Source: Halobacteriovorax sp. JY17 (GTDB lineage Bacteria; Bdellovibrionota; Bacteriovoracia; Bacteriovoracales; Bacteriovoracaceae). From it: 64,000 bases of DNA. The notes under the pieces are model-generated. The model had not been told where the DNA came from, searched no databases, and saw only the letters and a program-made list of their open reading frames with translations. Shown piece by piece: positions 11,238 to 20,078 of this stretch. The stretch covers positions 553,989 to 617,988 of the forward strand of contig NZ_NJER01000002.1 in NCBI RefSeq assembly GCF_002753895.1. Reading direction: 5' to 3'. The translations under genes and the position numbers were made by a program. Position 1 is the first letter of the stretch. Each line of letters begins with the position of its first letter.

Positions 11238-11264
11238 TAATATTTGTAATCATTTTGCCGATAT
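11238..11264 (+). promoter_or_regulatory. Sigma-28 (FliA)-like promoter for the 640-aa lipoprotein
   Basis: TAATATTT at 11238-11245, exactly 11 nt, then GCCGATAT at 11257-11264. The FliA consensus is TAAAGTTT-N11-GCCGATAA, so 6 of 8 and 7 of 8 positions match with ideal spacing. Transcription would start near 11271, giving a leader of only about 12 nt with AAGGA just before the ATG at 11283. Confidence 0.6.
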
Positions 11265-11282
11265 GTAGTATGAAGGATTATT

Positions 11283-13205
11283 ATGAGAGTAGATGGATTT
11301 AAAAGAAATATAATTAAACTTAAGAGTATTTATATTCTCCTGTTCTTATTGGTACTAACATCTTGTGTTGGAACGGTTGAAGATAAGAATGAGAAGACAA
11401 CATTTTCAAGCGCGGGAAAAACATTAGAAATAAACTTCTCTGGTATTGAAGATGCTAAAGCAATTTCTCATGATAAGGCAGAGGTTTCTTTCTTTCCTGC
11501 ATCTGGAGGTAGTGGAGACTATACTTATCTTATCTACAGAGATGGTGTTGTTGCTCCAATTACATACCTCGACGAATCTTTGGAAACAAATTACAAAGGG
11601 CTTTATAAAGTTACTATTAATGGACTCAAAGCGGATACTAATTATAATTTTGAAGTTCAGGTTCTTGATAATGAAACAACAGCTAGAAGTTTATCTACAG
11701 AACTTAGGGCAACTACAACCTATACCAAGCAGTCTTGTGACTTCTATGGTATTGCCAATGTTAAACTACCTCCAGGGTTAGATTCAACTTCAAGTATTAT
11801 TGTAAATTGGCCAGAAGCTACAGTCGTAGGTACGCCAACAAAGCCATTTGATGGAGACCCTTATCAGTATGTTATCACGCTTCTTGACAGTGATTTACTT
11901 AGTGCAGATGATATGAATGATGTAAGTTTGAATGACTCAGATGGGCGCTTTCAATATTATCAACAAAGTGGGAATTCCAAGACTATTTATGGTCTTCAGC
12001 CAAATAAGAAATACTTTGTTCAAGTTCGATGTGAGCACGTAGGTTATACAAATAATAAAGGAGACCTTACCTATAAGGTCGAATCTAATACAAATATCTT
12101 AGATATTACAACTTCATCTGGGTCTGCAGGTGATCTTGTATTTGAAGATGGACTCTTTAACGTTAAATTAAATTCAGGTGATCTTGGGAAACAGAGTTTT
12201 ATTGCGAGCTGGAAGGCTGCTGCAGGAACGTTTGATCATTATCGTCTTTATTATAGAGCAGGGGCATTGACAACGGGAACGGTTCCGCCTTTGTGTGTAT
12301 ATGACGGTACAACAGGAACGTATTGTTCAAAAATAGCATTTGATCAAACGACAGCTGTTGTTAGTGGATTAGTGCAAGATGCAACTTATAATGTTCAATT
12401 ACTTGTTTGTGTTGATGCAAACTGTACCCCAGAAAATAAGAAATCAAGTTCTATAATACCTATTACAATGAAGCCATCTCTAGGTGTTTTTGGGGGAATT
12501 ACTGGAATTCTTCGAGGTCAAAACACTAATGAAGTTAATAAAATGAAATTTAAGTTTGATACTCCAGATTTTTCAACAGGAGTCATTGATGGCCTAATTG
12601 TAGAATGGGTAGATAATAGTGCTGGTAAGATATTAAATGACCCTGATATATTAAATAATACGGGGATTAGTGTTAATGAAGATATTGATTTAACAACTGA
12701 TACAGAAATTGAAATAGATGGCTTTAATCCATTTGCATCAAATGATTACTGTTTTAACTTATATCCATACATTTTAAATAATAGTGGTGTTCGTGAGTAT
12801 ACACCGGAAGGAAATCCGGATGTTACAAGCTATTGTATATCAACAGATCTAAATACAGGCGTTCATATTAAAATGCCTGATGATTTGGGGGCTACTTGTC
12901 TTCCAACATCTTCGTACTCTATAAGGGTCGATTTTTTATCACCACTTTCGGGTGTGTTCTCTCATTATGAAGTCTTCTGGAAGAAAGGGAATTTGGCTTC
13001 ATTTAATTTAAATGATGCCATTGCAGAAACTGCAGGATATTCTAGAATATTAGTTCCAAATACAGATTCATCAGTTGAGCTTGCACCACTTCTTTCAGGT
13101 CAAAATTACACGATTGGAGTTGTCGGTTACTATTTCGGAGCAGACGGTAATGTATATCGAACAGCGCTGAATAGTTCAACAGTTTCTGAATGCACGACAT
13201 ATTGA
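11283..13205 (+). CDS. Fibronectin-III-like lipoprotein, short paralogue of the first gene
   Basis: A 640-aa protein beginning at ATG with AAGGA upstream. The signal peptide ends in lipobox LTSC, followed by VGTVEDKN, almost identical to the first lipoprotein. Most of its length can be matched by eye to the N-terminal ~650 residues of that protein (INFSGIEDAKAISHDKAEVSFF against DFNGIVDAQAISDSRVAVFF; shared KQSCDF/KTCDF segment and FDHYRLYYRAG/FFNYRLYYQG). It therefore has the fibronectin-like half without the FGE-like half. It has its own sigma-28-like promoter, so it may be expressed with motility genes. Role unknown; probably an outer-membrane-anchored structural partner. Confidence 0.85.
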   Translation: MRVDGFKRNIIKLKSIYILLFLLVLTSCVGTVEDKNEKTTFSSAGKTLEINFSGIEDAKAISHDKAEVSFFPASGGSGDYTYLIYRDGVVAPITYLDESLETNYKGLYKVTINGLKADTNYNFEVQVLDNETTARSLSTELRATTTYTKQSCDFYGIANVKLPPGLDSTSSIIVNWPEATVVGTPTKPFDGDPYQYVITLLDSDLLSADDMNDVSLNDSDGRFQYYQQSGNSKTIYGLQPNKKYFVQVRCEHVGYTNNKGDLTYKVESNTNILDITTSSGSAGDLVFEDGLFNVKLNSGDLGKQSFIASWKAAAGTFDHYRLYYRAGALTTGTVPPLCVYDGTTGTYCSKIAFDQTTAVVSGLVQDATYNVQLLVCVDANCTPENKKSSSIIPITMKPSLGVFGGITGILRGQNTNEVNKMKFKFDTPDFSTGVIDGLIVEWVDNSAGKILNDPDILNNTGISVNEDIDLTTDTEIEIDGFNPFASNDYCFNLYPYILNNSGVREYTPEGNPDVTSYCISTDLNTGVHIKMPDDLGATCLPTSSYSIRVDFLSPLSGVFSHYEVFWKKGNLASFNLNDAIAETAGYSRILVPNTDSSVELAPLLSGQNYTIGVVGYYFGADGNVYRTALNSSTVSECTTY

Positions 13206-13213
13206 GAAATGTA

Positions 13214-13258
13214 GCCCGGAAAAGTAAAATTTCTTACCTTTGCTGTCTTTTCTTGGGC
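13214..13258 (+). terminator. Possible imperfect terminator hairpin after the lipoprotein genes
   Basis: GCCC (13214-13217) and AAAAG (13220-13224) can pair with CTTTT (13247-13251) and GGGC (13255-13258), with an unequal internal bulge and a long loop, followed by AAATTTTCC. It is weak, and would separate the lipoprotein block from the following operon. Confidence 0.25.
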
Positions 13259-13327
13259 AAATTTTCCTAATCTAATCATATTTGCCGACTACTAATAAAT
13301 TCCTATTTTAGATAGAATTTATTCAGC

Positions 13328-14677
13328 ATGGTATACGTTAAGAAAATAACCACATTCTTTCTTCTCTCTTTTTTCTGTCTTTCTCCAGTCTTTGCGCAGA
13401 AGTATGGGAAAATATTTCTCAATGAAGATGGAATACATTTACTTAATGGACAGGAGAGAAATTACGTCAAAAAAAGTGTTTATGAAGTGGTTTATTATAC
13501 AGGCGTCTTTGATTTAATAATCGGTAAGTATAAGAAGAGCTTAAGCAAGGAAGAGTCTTTCTCCATTGATATTAATATAAATGCAACTTCTAAGGATCAG
13601 CAATTTGCCAATGTGAAGCTTGGGCTTAGAGAGATGAAGACAAATAAGCCTATTAATATTGTTGAATCAAAAAAAGTTCCAAGAATTAAGCTTCAATATA
13701 CAGTACGAAAACTCCTCTTTAAGCTATTTTATGAAGAGAACTATGATGAAGAGAATGATCGGGTAATAAATAATAAGGTTATTCCTGTGACAAGTCAGAT
13801 CACTCATCCTTCTGAACCAGACTCGGTCAGTAAAGATCCTGAGCAAGAGACTAGTGAGGGATCACCTGTAGAGGGGATGGAGGAAGCAATTGTTGCTGAA
13901 GAAAGTGCTAATGATCCAATTGAAGAAGAGGAAGAGGATAAAGCTAAGAAGGTAAAGAAAGATAAAGATAAAGAAGTTAAGATATCAAAGTTTGATTCTC
14001 CAGATATTGATGTCACGGTAGAGCAGGAAGTAAAAATTTTTAAGCCTACATCTTTTGAAGTTCATTCTAAGTTTTATGTAAATTTGGGGCAAAGTACGGA
14101 TGCAACGGAGTCTTCCACAATTATTGAAACAAGAACAGATACCAAGCAATTGAGATTCGAAATTGGAAGTCGGTTTCAAATAGGTGACCGTAGCGACTAT
14201 TACGATATAGGGTTAAGTGTCGGACAATTATTGGGTGAAAATAAGTACCAGTTGAGTGCAGGATTTAAATTTCATCTTGAGTATGCTCTAAATCTTTATA
14301 AGAGAAATTTATATATTATTCCATCTATAGAGTACGAAACTCTTTCATTTGCCGATCTTAGTACAAAAGGGGATGGTATTGTACCATGGAATAATAAATT
14401 AATGTGGTTTGGTGCAAAAGGAAGAGTAAGTCTTTTCAATGATAGATTGGAAATTTCTGGTGGCTATGCAAAAAGTTTTATTGGTGATTCAGATCTTGGA
14501 AAAAAGAGTGAAACTTTTCCAATTGAAGGATCTAAAGTAATGGTTGGAGCGATGACCAAGGTTTACAAGAAATTAGGTATAGGTGCTGCTTATAATATCG
14601 TTAGCTTAACAAGTAGTGCTAGTAGTTCATTTAAAGCAGATTATGAATCTTTTCAAGTATTATTAACATATAGGTAA
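13328..14677 (+). CDS. Outer-membrane-type beta-barrel protein with charged linker; first gene of the FliF-FliG-like operon
   Basis: A 449-aa protein with a signal peptide ending near SPVFAQ. Residues 25-140 form a mixed alpha/beta periplasmic domain. Residues about 155-225 are a low-complexity linker rich in Glu, Ser and Lys. The last ~200 residues alternate polar and hydrophobic residues in strands separated by turns (FHLEYALNLYKRNLYIIPSIEY, GKGRVSLF-like strands) and end in QVLLTYR, typical of a small outer-membrane barrel. The ATG at 13328 lacks a strong ribosome site. It begins a run of six genes that touch or overlap, so it probably anchors the complex in the outer membrane. No named family is recognised. 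Confidence 0.8.
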   Translation: MVYVKKITTFFLLSFFCLSPVFAQKYGKIFLNEDGIHLLNGQERNYVKKSVYEVVYYTGVFDLIIGKYKKSLSKEESFSIDININATSKDQQFANVKLGLREMKTNKPINIVESKKVPRIKLQYTVRKLLFKLFYEENYDEENDRVINNKVIPVTSQITHPSEPDSVSKDPEQETSEGSPVEGMEEAIVAEESANDPIEEEEEDKAKKVKKDKDKEVKISKFDSPDIDVTVEQEVKIFKPTSFEVHSKFYVNLGQSTDATESSTIIETRTDTKQLRFEIGSRFQIGDRSDYYDIGLSVGQLLGENKYQLSAGFKFHLEYALNLYKRNLYIIPSIEYETLSFADLSTKGDGIVPWNNKLMWFGAKGRVSLFNDRLEISGGYAKSFIGDSDLGKKSETFPIEGSKVMVGAMTKVYKKLGIGAAYNIVSLTSSASSSFKADYESFQVLLTYR

Positions 14678-14680
14678 TTG

Positions 14681-15214
14681 ATGGAACTAAAAGAAAAATT
14701 TGAATTTATTGAACGAGTCGCAGATGTAAAAGTATGGGAAGAAAAAACTACTCATATTTTATATCTTGGAGAAAAGCCAAAACTTGTTGCAATGAAAGAG
14801 AAAGTTAATGATACATTCTTCGAAGTAAAGAAGTTTCTTAAGATGGTTTCAAAGTCTGAAGTTGAAATTGATTTTACTTGTTCACCTGTAGACTCAATAG
14901 ATGATTTGAATGAAATAACGGCAGATCTTTTTGAGCTAATGAAAAAGTGTACTAAATTAATGTCCATTGAAGGAATAAGTTATCTTGTAGAAGTGAATCT
15001 ATCTTATGATCTGGAACTCTTCATTTCTGGTGAAGTTAAAGAAGGATTAAAGAGCGTGAAGTCTTTACAGGAAAAGGTTCCTGTAAGCGATCGACTAAGA
15101 ACAACTCCAAGACTTTATGGAAAGAATGGAATGTGGAAGAATTTTGTTGTTAAATGTGAGTTAGAAAAATTTAAAATATCTGAAAAAACAAAAAGTAGAG
15201 GACTAGAGTTATGA
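14681..15214 (+). CDS. Small cytoplasmic protein of unknown function in the FliF-FliG-like operon
   Basis: A 177-aa protein without signal peptide or membrane segment. ATG at 14681 is chosen over the TTG at 14678, which sits directly after the previous stop. It is rich in Lys, Glu and Val and looks like mixed alpha/beta (CSPVDSIDDLNEITADLFELM is a clear amphipathic helix). Its stop overlaps the next start as ATGA, indicating translational coupling. I recognise no family. Being the only soluble cytoplasmic product in the operon, it could be an adaptor on the inner face of the complex. Confidence 0.75.
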   Translation: MELKEKFEFIERVADVKVWEEKTTHILYLGEKPKLVAMKEKVNDTFFEVKKFLKMVSKSEVEIDFTCSPVDSIDDLNEITADLFELMKKCTKLMSIEGISYLVEVNLSYDLELFISGEVKEGLKSVKSLQEKVPVSDRLRTTPRLYGKNGMWKNFVVKCELEKFKISEKTKSRGLEL

Positions 15215-16704
15215 TTATGATAAATAAAATCCTAAACAATTCATTGAAAACATTTATTGTTTTAGCTCTTATTCTTTCAAGTTCGTTAGCTGACGTGAAG
15301 ACTCAGAGGATAGATAAAGTTTTAAATAATACGATGACTATCTCGATGGAAAAGTTTTTATCACTAACAAATTATCTCGAAAGACATAATTATATTTATA
15401 GGCATGACGCTAGAGAAATTCTAGCCGTTTTTAATACGGTAGATCGGGTTGATATTGATCGCTTAAATGAGTTTGGAACAACGATTGATAGTCTTAGAGA
15501 GGAGATCAATAGGAATCCAAGAGTTAAAATTGATGTAAAGGAAAGAGTTGAAACGCAGGTTAATGAAATTCTGGCCATGATTCAGCTCGCCCTAAGTAAA
15601 AGGGATTCAATTTTTAATGTTGATAGGATTAATCAGCAAATTGCAGTCGCAGAGCGTAAGCTGGCAGATGCTAAAAAAGTTCGAGAATCTTCAGCTAAAG
15701 TGATTGTAAAAAAAGAAAAAGCAAGTGCTACTCTTCCAATTGGTCTTGGGGCTTTACTAATTATTTCATTTGCCATCTTTGTGTACGATCGCAGAAGATT
15801 GGGCGTAAAAATAAAAAGAATGAAAAAACAATTATCATTATCTTTTAAGAAAATTAAGAGTGTTGAAAAAGGAAATACTTTAAGTTCAAGTTTTGTGAAA
15901 GTTGTTGAAGCTTTAGATTGTCCCATATCAGTTGTAGTAGATTTAAAAGGAAATATACTAAGCTCAAGTAAATCATTTGAAAGAATGTTCTCTAGCTATT
16001 TTAATTTAAAGAGTGATAATTGGGATACTTTTTTTGAAAACAACTTCTATTTAAGTAAAAACAATGACAATAAACCAGGTAATTATAAGTTTAGAAAAAA
16101 TGGTTTTCTAAATATTAGTGTAACATCTCAACTTATCGCTTCTGAAGAAATCAGATTTTTAACTTTTTCTCTAATTGATTCTGAAGAGTTAATGGCGATA
16201 AAATCTTCTGATTTGTCTAGGTTAAATAATGGTGTTTCATCGGCAAATGAAGTATTTGAAAATGCACTAACTAAATTTTCTAAAGTACATCAACTAAATA
16301 ATATCGTAATAGATCAAAAATCTTTTGAAGGTGAGATTGCAACCTATTCTCATGTTGAAAATCTTCAAGAGATGTTCTATCGAATGCTTCAGTTTGCACA
16401 AGTTTTTGATTCTGAAATGAATAATGAGAGAAGAATTAACATGAAATTAGAGAGAGTCGAAAGTGTTCTAAAGCTCTCTGCCGTAGTTGAAAATACAGAA
16501 TTCAATTTAGATTCAAATAGCAGAATCAAAGATGGGATTAGAGAGCTTTCTAAGTTTGTATCGGAAGCTGATGGAGAATTTAGAGTCTATAAAGAAAGTA
16601 TTAGAGAAAAGACAAATGTTGTTTTTGAGTTAAACGTATATGATTCCGAAGTTGCTTTTGAAAATAGAATAACAACTGTGGTGGAAAATGAAAGTCTTAA
16701 TTAG
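15211..16704 (+). CDS. Bitopic membrane protein with periplasmic helices and cytoplasmic PAS-like domain
   Basis: A 497-aa protein. Residues 1-28 are a signal sequence or first membrane anchor. Residues 30-170 are helical and charged, with heptad-like stretches (probable coiled coil). Residues about 174-192 form a membrane segment (LPIGLGALLIISFAIFVYD) followed by a basic stop-transfer stretch. From about residue 225 a PAS-like fold appears (CPISVVVDLKGNILSSSKSF), then a long helical tail. There are no histidine-kinase or GGDEF motifs. It overlaps the previous gene by four bases and the next by 17. The layout suggests coupling of a cytoplasmic signal to the periplasmic machinery; this is inference. 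Confidence 0.8.
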   Translation: MIMINKILNNSLKTFIVLALILSSSLADVKTQRIDKVLNNTMTISMEKFLSLTNYLERHNYIYRHDAREILAVFNTVDRVDIDRLNEFGTTIDSLREEINRNPRVKIDVKERVETQVNEILAMIQLALSKRDSIFNVDRINQQIAVAERKLADAKKVRESSAKVIVKKEKASATLPIGLGALLIISFAIFVYDRRRLGVKIKRMKKQLSLSFKKIKSVEKGNTLSSSFVKVVEALDCPISVVVDLKGNILSSSKSFERMFSSYFNLKSDNWDTFFENNFYLSKNNDNKPGNYKFRKNGFLNISVTSQLIASEEIRFLTFSLIDSEELMAIKSSDLSRLNNGVSSANEVFENALTKFSKVHQLNNIVIDQKSFEGEIATYSHVENLQEMFYRMLQFAQVFDSEMNNERRINMKLERVESVLKLSAVVENTEFNLDSNSRIKDGIRELSKFVSEADGEFRVYKESIREKTNVVFELNVYDSEVAFENRITTVVENESLN

Positions 16705-17305
16705 TCTATTTCTTTTGATTATTTCGAGTAATTCTTTTGGGAAAGACTTTTCCGGAATTACATCCTATTCAATAGGGATGGTAAATATTGGAGTTACTGA
16801 GAATGAGAGTTCTTTAGAATCCACTGATGAGAATGTTACTCCTGGAGAGGAGAAGAAAAGTTCGGCTAAAGCAGTATCAGCAATAAGTTTTAACTTAAAT
16901 TATGAATTTAGCTTTAAACAGAAGAGATCTTACTTTGTAAAGGCAACAGTCCCTATGATGACTGCAGATGGTGCAGGTCTCTTTCTTGGAGGCGTAGGTT
17001 TTAATTGGTATTTAAATGATTTAGGGTCTATTTACAGAGCAAATATCGGCGGTAGTGAAATTGTTATGGTTCCAAAGTTTAGATACTGGTGGGGAGCTAA
17101 TGCTGGAGTGGGTTACTTATTATACAATACAGAGTCGGCTAAAAAAAGTGATATCATTTTTGATTTAGGTATTCATGGTGGGGCTGGTTATAACTTTGGT
17201 GAGAAGTGGGGAATGAAGGGGGAGGCTATTGTTGGTCGTGGGACTGGTGTAGCATCCACTACTATGAATATTAGAATGTTCTTCGGTGTGACTTATTTTA
17301 TTTAG
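16688..17305 (+). CDS. Small outer-membrane beta-barrel-like protein
   Basis: A 205-aa protein with a signal peptide (cleavage near SSNSFGKD). After a short acidic stretch (residues about 38-62) come glycine-rich alternating strands (SFNLNYEFSFKQ, GGVGFNWYLNDLG, MNIRMFFGVTYFI). The protein ends in hydrophobic/aromatic residues, as outer-membrane barrels do. Its size fits an 8-strand barrel of the OmpA/OmpW type. The start codon lies inside the end of the preceding gene, so the two are translationally coupled. It is probably the second outer-membrane component of the operon. No enzyme motif is seen. Confidence 0.75.
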   Translation: MKVLISLFLLIISSNSFGKDFSGITSYSIGMVNIGVTENESSLESTDENVTPGEEKKSSAKAVSAISFNLNYEFSFKQKRSYFVKATVPMMTADGAGLFLGGVGFNWYLNDLGSIYRANIGGSEIVMVPKFRYWWGANAGVGYLLYNTESAKKSDIIFDLGIHGGAGYNFGEKWGMKGEAIVGRGTGVASTTMNIRMFFGVTYFI

Positions 17306-17312
17306 AGGAAAT

Positions 17313-17915
17313 ATGAAAATTATCTACTTATTAATAATCTCTTTTCTTAGTGGGAATGTATTCGCTGGAAAGGTAAATTTAACTTCTACACCTGAAGGTG
17401 CTGAAATTTTTGTTATCAATCAGAAAGCAGGAAATAAAAGGGCCATAGGTAAGACTCCTTATGTTGCTGACTTTAATGCTTTTATGACAGAAGTGGGACC
17501 TAATGAATCAATTCAGGTAAGTATCTGGAAGCCTGGTTTTGAAGAATTTAATATTATTGTTCCTCCAATAACAGGATCAGATGTACGAATTAATGCAAAC
17601 CTGAGAGTCGAGAAGAATATTAAACTTACTACAGACTTTGATTTTCTTGTTTCAGACCTTTTTGATGCTTTAAGGATGACTAGATTGAAGGATTTTCAGT
17701 CCTCTAACGAAAAGCTTGATTTACTTATTAAAAAATTTCCTCACTTTAGTGTTGTTTACGAAATGAAAGGAATGAACTTTTATTTAAATAAAGATTTTAA
17801 AAGATCTTTGAACTTTTATAAAAAGGCTTTTTCTGTAAATCCAAAAAATAGAGAAGCTTATAGAATGATGACTTACTTAGAAAAGAAATTTAATATCAAA
17901 AGCCAGGGAATATAG
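17313..17915 (+). CDS. Periplasmic PEGA-domain plus TPR-like protein
   Basis: A 200-aa protein with a signal peptide ending at VFAG and a good AGAGGA ribosome site. Residues 20-95 fit a PEGA domain (VNLTSTPEGAEIFV, then IGKTPYVADF, then WKPGFEEFNI), a small beta fold common in surface and peptidoglycan-associated proteins. Residues about 110-195 form helical pairs with a TPR signature (FQSSNEKLDLLIKKFPH, then NKDFKRSLNFYKKAFSVNPK). It is a likely scaffold between outer- and inner-membrane parts of the complex. It follows the barrel gene by 7 bp and precedes the FliF-FliG-like gene by 1 bp. Confidence 0.8.
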   Translation: MKIIYLLIISFLSGNVFAGKVNLTSTPEGAEIFVINQKAGNKRAIGKTPYVADFNAFMTEVGPNESIQVSIWKPGFEEFNIIVPPITGSDVRINANLRVEKNIKLTTDFDFLVSDLFDALRMTRLKDFQSSNEKLDLLIKKFPHFSVVYEMKGMNFYLNKDFKRSLNFYKKAFSVNPKNREAYRMMTYLEKKFNIKSQGI

Positions 17916-17916
17916 C

Positions 17917-20061
17917 ATGTTTAAAAGACTTTTTGCTTTAACAGTAATCTTGATTTGCGGACTTAGTTTTGCTAATTCAAATGATTTGCAGCTAATGCCC
18001 AGCCTTGAATGGCAAAAACAAAATCTAGAAGAAAATATTCATTCTAAAATAGATCGTATTTTAAAAAGCGTAATCAAAAAAGATCAATATAATATTGATG
18101 TTGAAGTATTAACAAAGTCTCAATCTGAACCTCAATTCTATGACTCTCAAAAAAAGAATAAACCTCTTGGAGGCTTAAGTCGTTCTGGAGATATTACGAA
18201 ATCAGAGGCCATTGAAAAGAAGAAAGAAGAGGAAAATCCTGAGTTAGAGAAGGTTACCTCAAAAGCACAGATTAAATTTGACGATGTAAATCCAGCAGAA
18301 GAGTCGGAAGATATTGTGACTTTTTCCAAATTTGGTATTCAGGCGCCTTTAGTCGATGATTTTAAAGATTTTCAGCCTGATGGAAAAATTGTTCTTACAA
18401 TGCAGAGCTCTGATGATGGTTCTAGAATAAAAAAATTAAAAGAAGAATTTCAAAGAAAAGAAGATGATTTCAAGCATAAGTTAAGAGAGATCCAGTCTGC
18501 AAATAATATATCTCCAGTAGAACAAATGTGGAAATACAATAATAGTGTTGATGTATTTAAAAATCTAAAGGCAGTTAATATAACAATCAGGCTTAGTACT
18601 GCACTTAGCTTAGAAGTAAAGCAAGCTGTTAAAAACTATGTAAACTCTATAAGATTTAATCTAGGAAAAGTAATTCCAGTGATTAAGTTCGAAAATGCTC
18701 TCTTAGGTGCTGACACAAATATTCCTACTCGAGAAGACAAGATTAAAGAAATACTTAATTACTTTGGTAAATTTAGTACTTTAATTGGAGTTTTAGTTGG
18801 AATGATACTACTTGGATTCATTGGTAAGAGTCTTATTAATAAGTTCTTTGAATTGAGTGCGGCACAAAGCAATGCTCAAACGGTAAAGCTTGAAGGACAG
18901 CAGGATCATAATAAAGATGATGACGATTCAAGTGAACCAGGGGCTCCTGTTATTGGAGGTGAAGCTGGTGGTGCAGGAGATTTGACTGGTGAATATTGTG
19001 GGGTTGAAAGATTTAAATCTTATTCAAAAACCTCAGCCAAGGATGCAGCTCTTTTAGTGAAAGGATGGTTACAGCTAAATACGAAACAGTCACAGTCTGC
19101 TCTGAGAGCTCTTGTCCAACAATTAGAAAATGTTGATTTGTCTGAAGTGTTTTCCATGTTAACAGATCGAGAAAGAAATGAGTGGAAAGACTTATTGAAT
19201 AAGCCATTAAGTACTGCAGAACTAGCTTCAGCTAATAAATATATTTCAAATGAAGTTGTACAGAGAATAATTATTCCTAATGTTATTACGGACCCTGAAA
19301 CATATGACTTAATTATTAGAATTAGACCTGAGCAGGTATCAGAACTAATTGAGAAAAAACCAGAGATTAGTAGTGTATTGTTAAACGTTTTAAATACAAC
19401 ATTCTTAAATAAAGTCTTGAGTCACTGCGATGAAGAAAAGAGAGGGAAGATCGTTGACTCCGCCTTTGAAGTCAGAGAGCAAGATATTATCAACTCTCAG
19501 GATAAGTTAAAGGAAGTATTACAAGAGTATGTACAGACATTTGATAAAATACCTTTCATTGATAAGGTTATTACTATCTTGCCAGATGCAAGTCTTGATA
19601 TAGAATTGTCCCTTTATGAGAAGCTGCATAAGAATACTTCCGTAAAAAGAATTAAAGAAGTTGGTATGCTTTCTTTCCCCTCTTTTTTAATAGAGAGATT
19701 TGACGAAAAGAATTTAAAGGCAATATTAAGCGAGTATGATCTTGAGAAGAAAGTGAAGATGCTTTTAACAGCAGATGAAGATATTAAGAAGAAGTTCATG
19801 GATATTTATGCTCCGAGTGGATCAAAAGCAAACGATTTATTGAGTCTCGAATTTGAAAACTACGAGAAAGATGAAAGAGAGCTTGAGAAACTTATGAATG
19901 ATAAAGATGCTCATTGGAAGTCTTTCGTTGACTATGTAAGAAAGAGAATAGTGAAAGATAAAGAATTATTAAACGCAGCAGAAGAAGCTATTGACACGTG
20001 GACTCATTCACTGGGTGGGGATTCTAGTTACGATAATGTTGAAGAGCTTAAAGTTGCTTAG
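17917..20061 (+). CDS. FliF C-terminal half fused to a FliG-like domain (flagellar MS-ring/C-ring-like fusion)
   Basis: A 714-aa protein. Residues 1-20 are a signal peptide. KIDRILKSVIKKDQYNIDVE (about 44-63) matches the FliF periplasmic ring region (pattern iqslLepvlGpgnvrvrV). NITIRLSTALSLEVKQAVKN (about 221-240) resembles the ring-building motif of FliF/YscJ. Residues 285-305 are a membrane helix. A charged linker follows, then AKDAALLVKGWL (about 374-385), which resembles the FliF C-terminal FliG-binding tail (VALVIRQWM in Salmonella). Residues 390-690 are helical with a FliG-C-like segment (FLIERFDEKNLKAILSEYDL, pattern F.DLLLLDDRSIQRVLREVD). It therefore looks like FliF without its first membrane helix, joined to FliG. 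No FliM, MotA or export gene is nearby. Family assignment by pattern is fairly firm; function is unknown. Confidence 0.75.
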   Translation: MFKRLFALTVILICGLSFANSNDLQLMPSLEWQKQNLEENIHSKIDRILKSVIKKDQYNIDVEVLTKSQSEPQFYDSQKKNKPLGGLSRSGDITKSEAIEKKKEEENPELEKVTSKAQIKFDDVNPAEESEDIVTFSKFGIQAPLVDDFKDFQPDGKIVLTMQSSDDGSRIKKLKEEFQRKEDDFKHKLREIQSANNISPVEQMWKYNNSVDVFKNLKAVNITIRLSTALSLEVKQAVKNYVNSIRFNLGKVIPVIKFENALLGADTNIPTREDKIKEILNYFGKFSTLIGVLVGMILLGFIGKSLINKFFELSAAQSNAQTVKLEGQQDHNKDDDDSSEPGAPVIGGEAGGAGDLTGEYCGVERFKSYSKTSAKDAALLVKGWLQLNTKQSQSALRALVQQLENVDLSEVFSMLTDRERNEWKDLLNKPLSTAELASANKYISNEVVQRIIIPNVITDPETYDLIIRIRPEQVSELIEKKPEISSVLLNVLNTTFLNKVLSHCDEEKRGKIVDSAFEVREQDIINSQDKLKEVLQEYVQTFDKIPFIDKVITILPDASLDIELSLYEKLHKNTSVKRIKEVGMLSFPSFLIERFDEKNLKAILSEYDLEKKVKMLLTADEDIKKKFMDIYAPSGSKANDLLSLEFENYEKDERELEKLMNDKDAHWKSFVDYVRKRIVKDKELLNAAEEAIDTWTHSLGGDSSYDNVEELKVA

Positions 20062-20078
20062 TTTTTAAATTTAATAAA

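Noticed and set aside
13284..13291. GCCGACTA upstream of the six-gene operon as another sigma-28 promoter
   Set aside because: No TAAAGTTT-like box lies at 10-13 nt; a weak TTGCCG-N16-TATTTT sigma-70 reading is equally possible, so no promoter was annotated.
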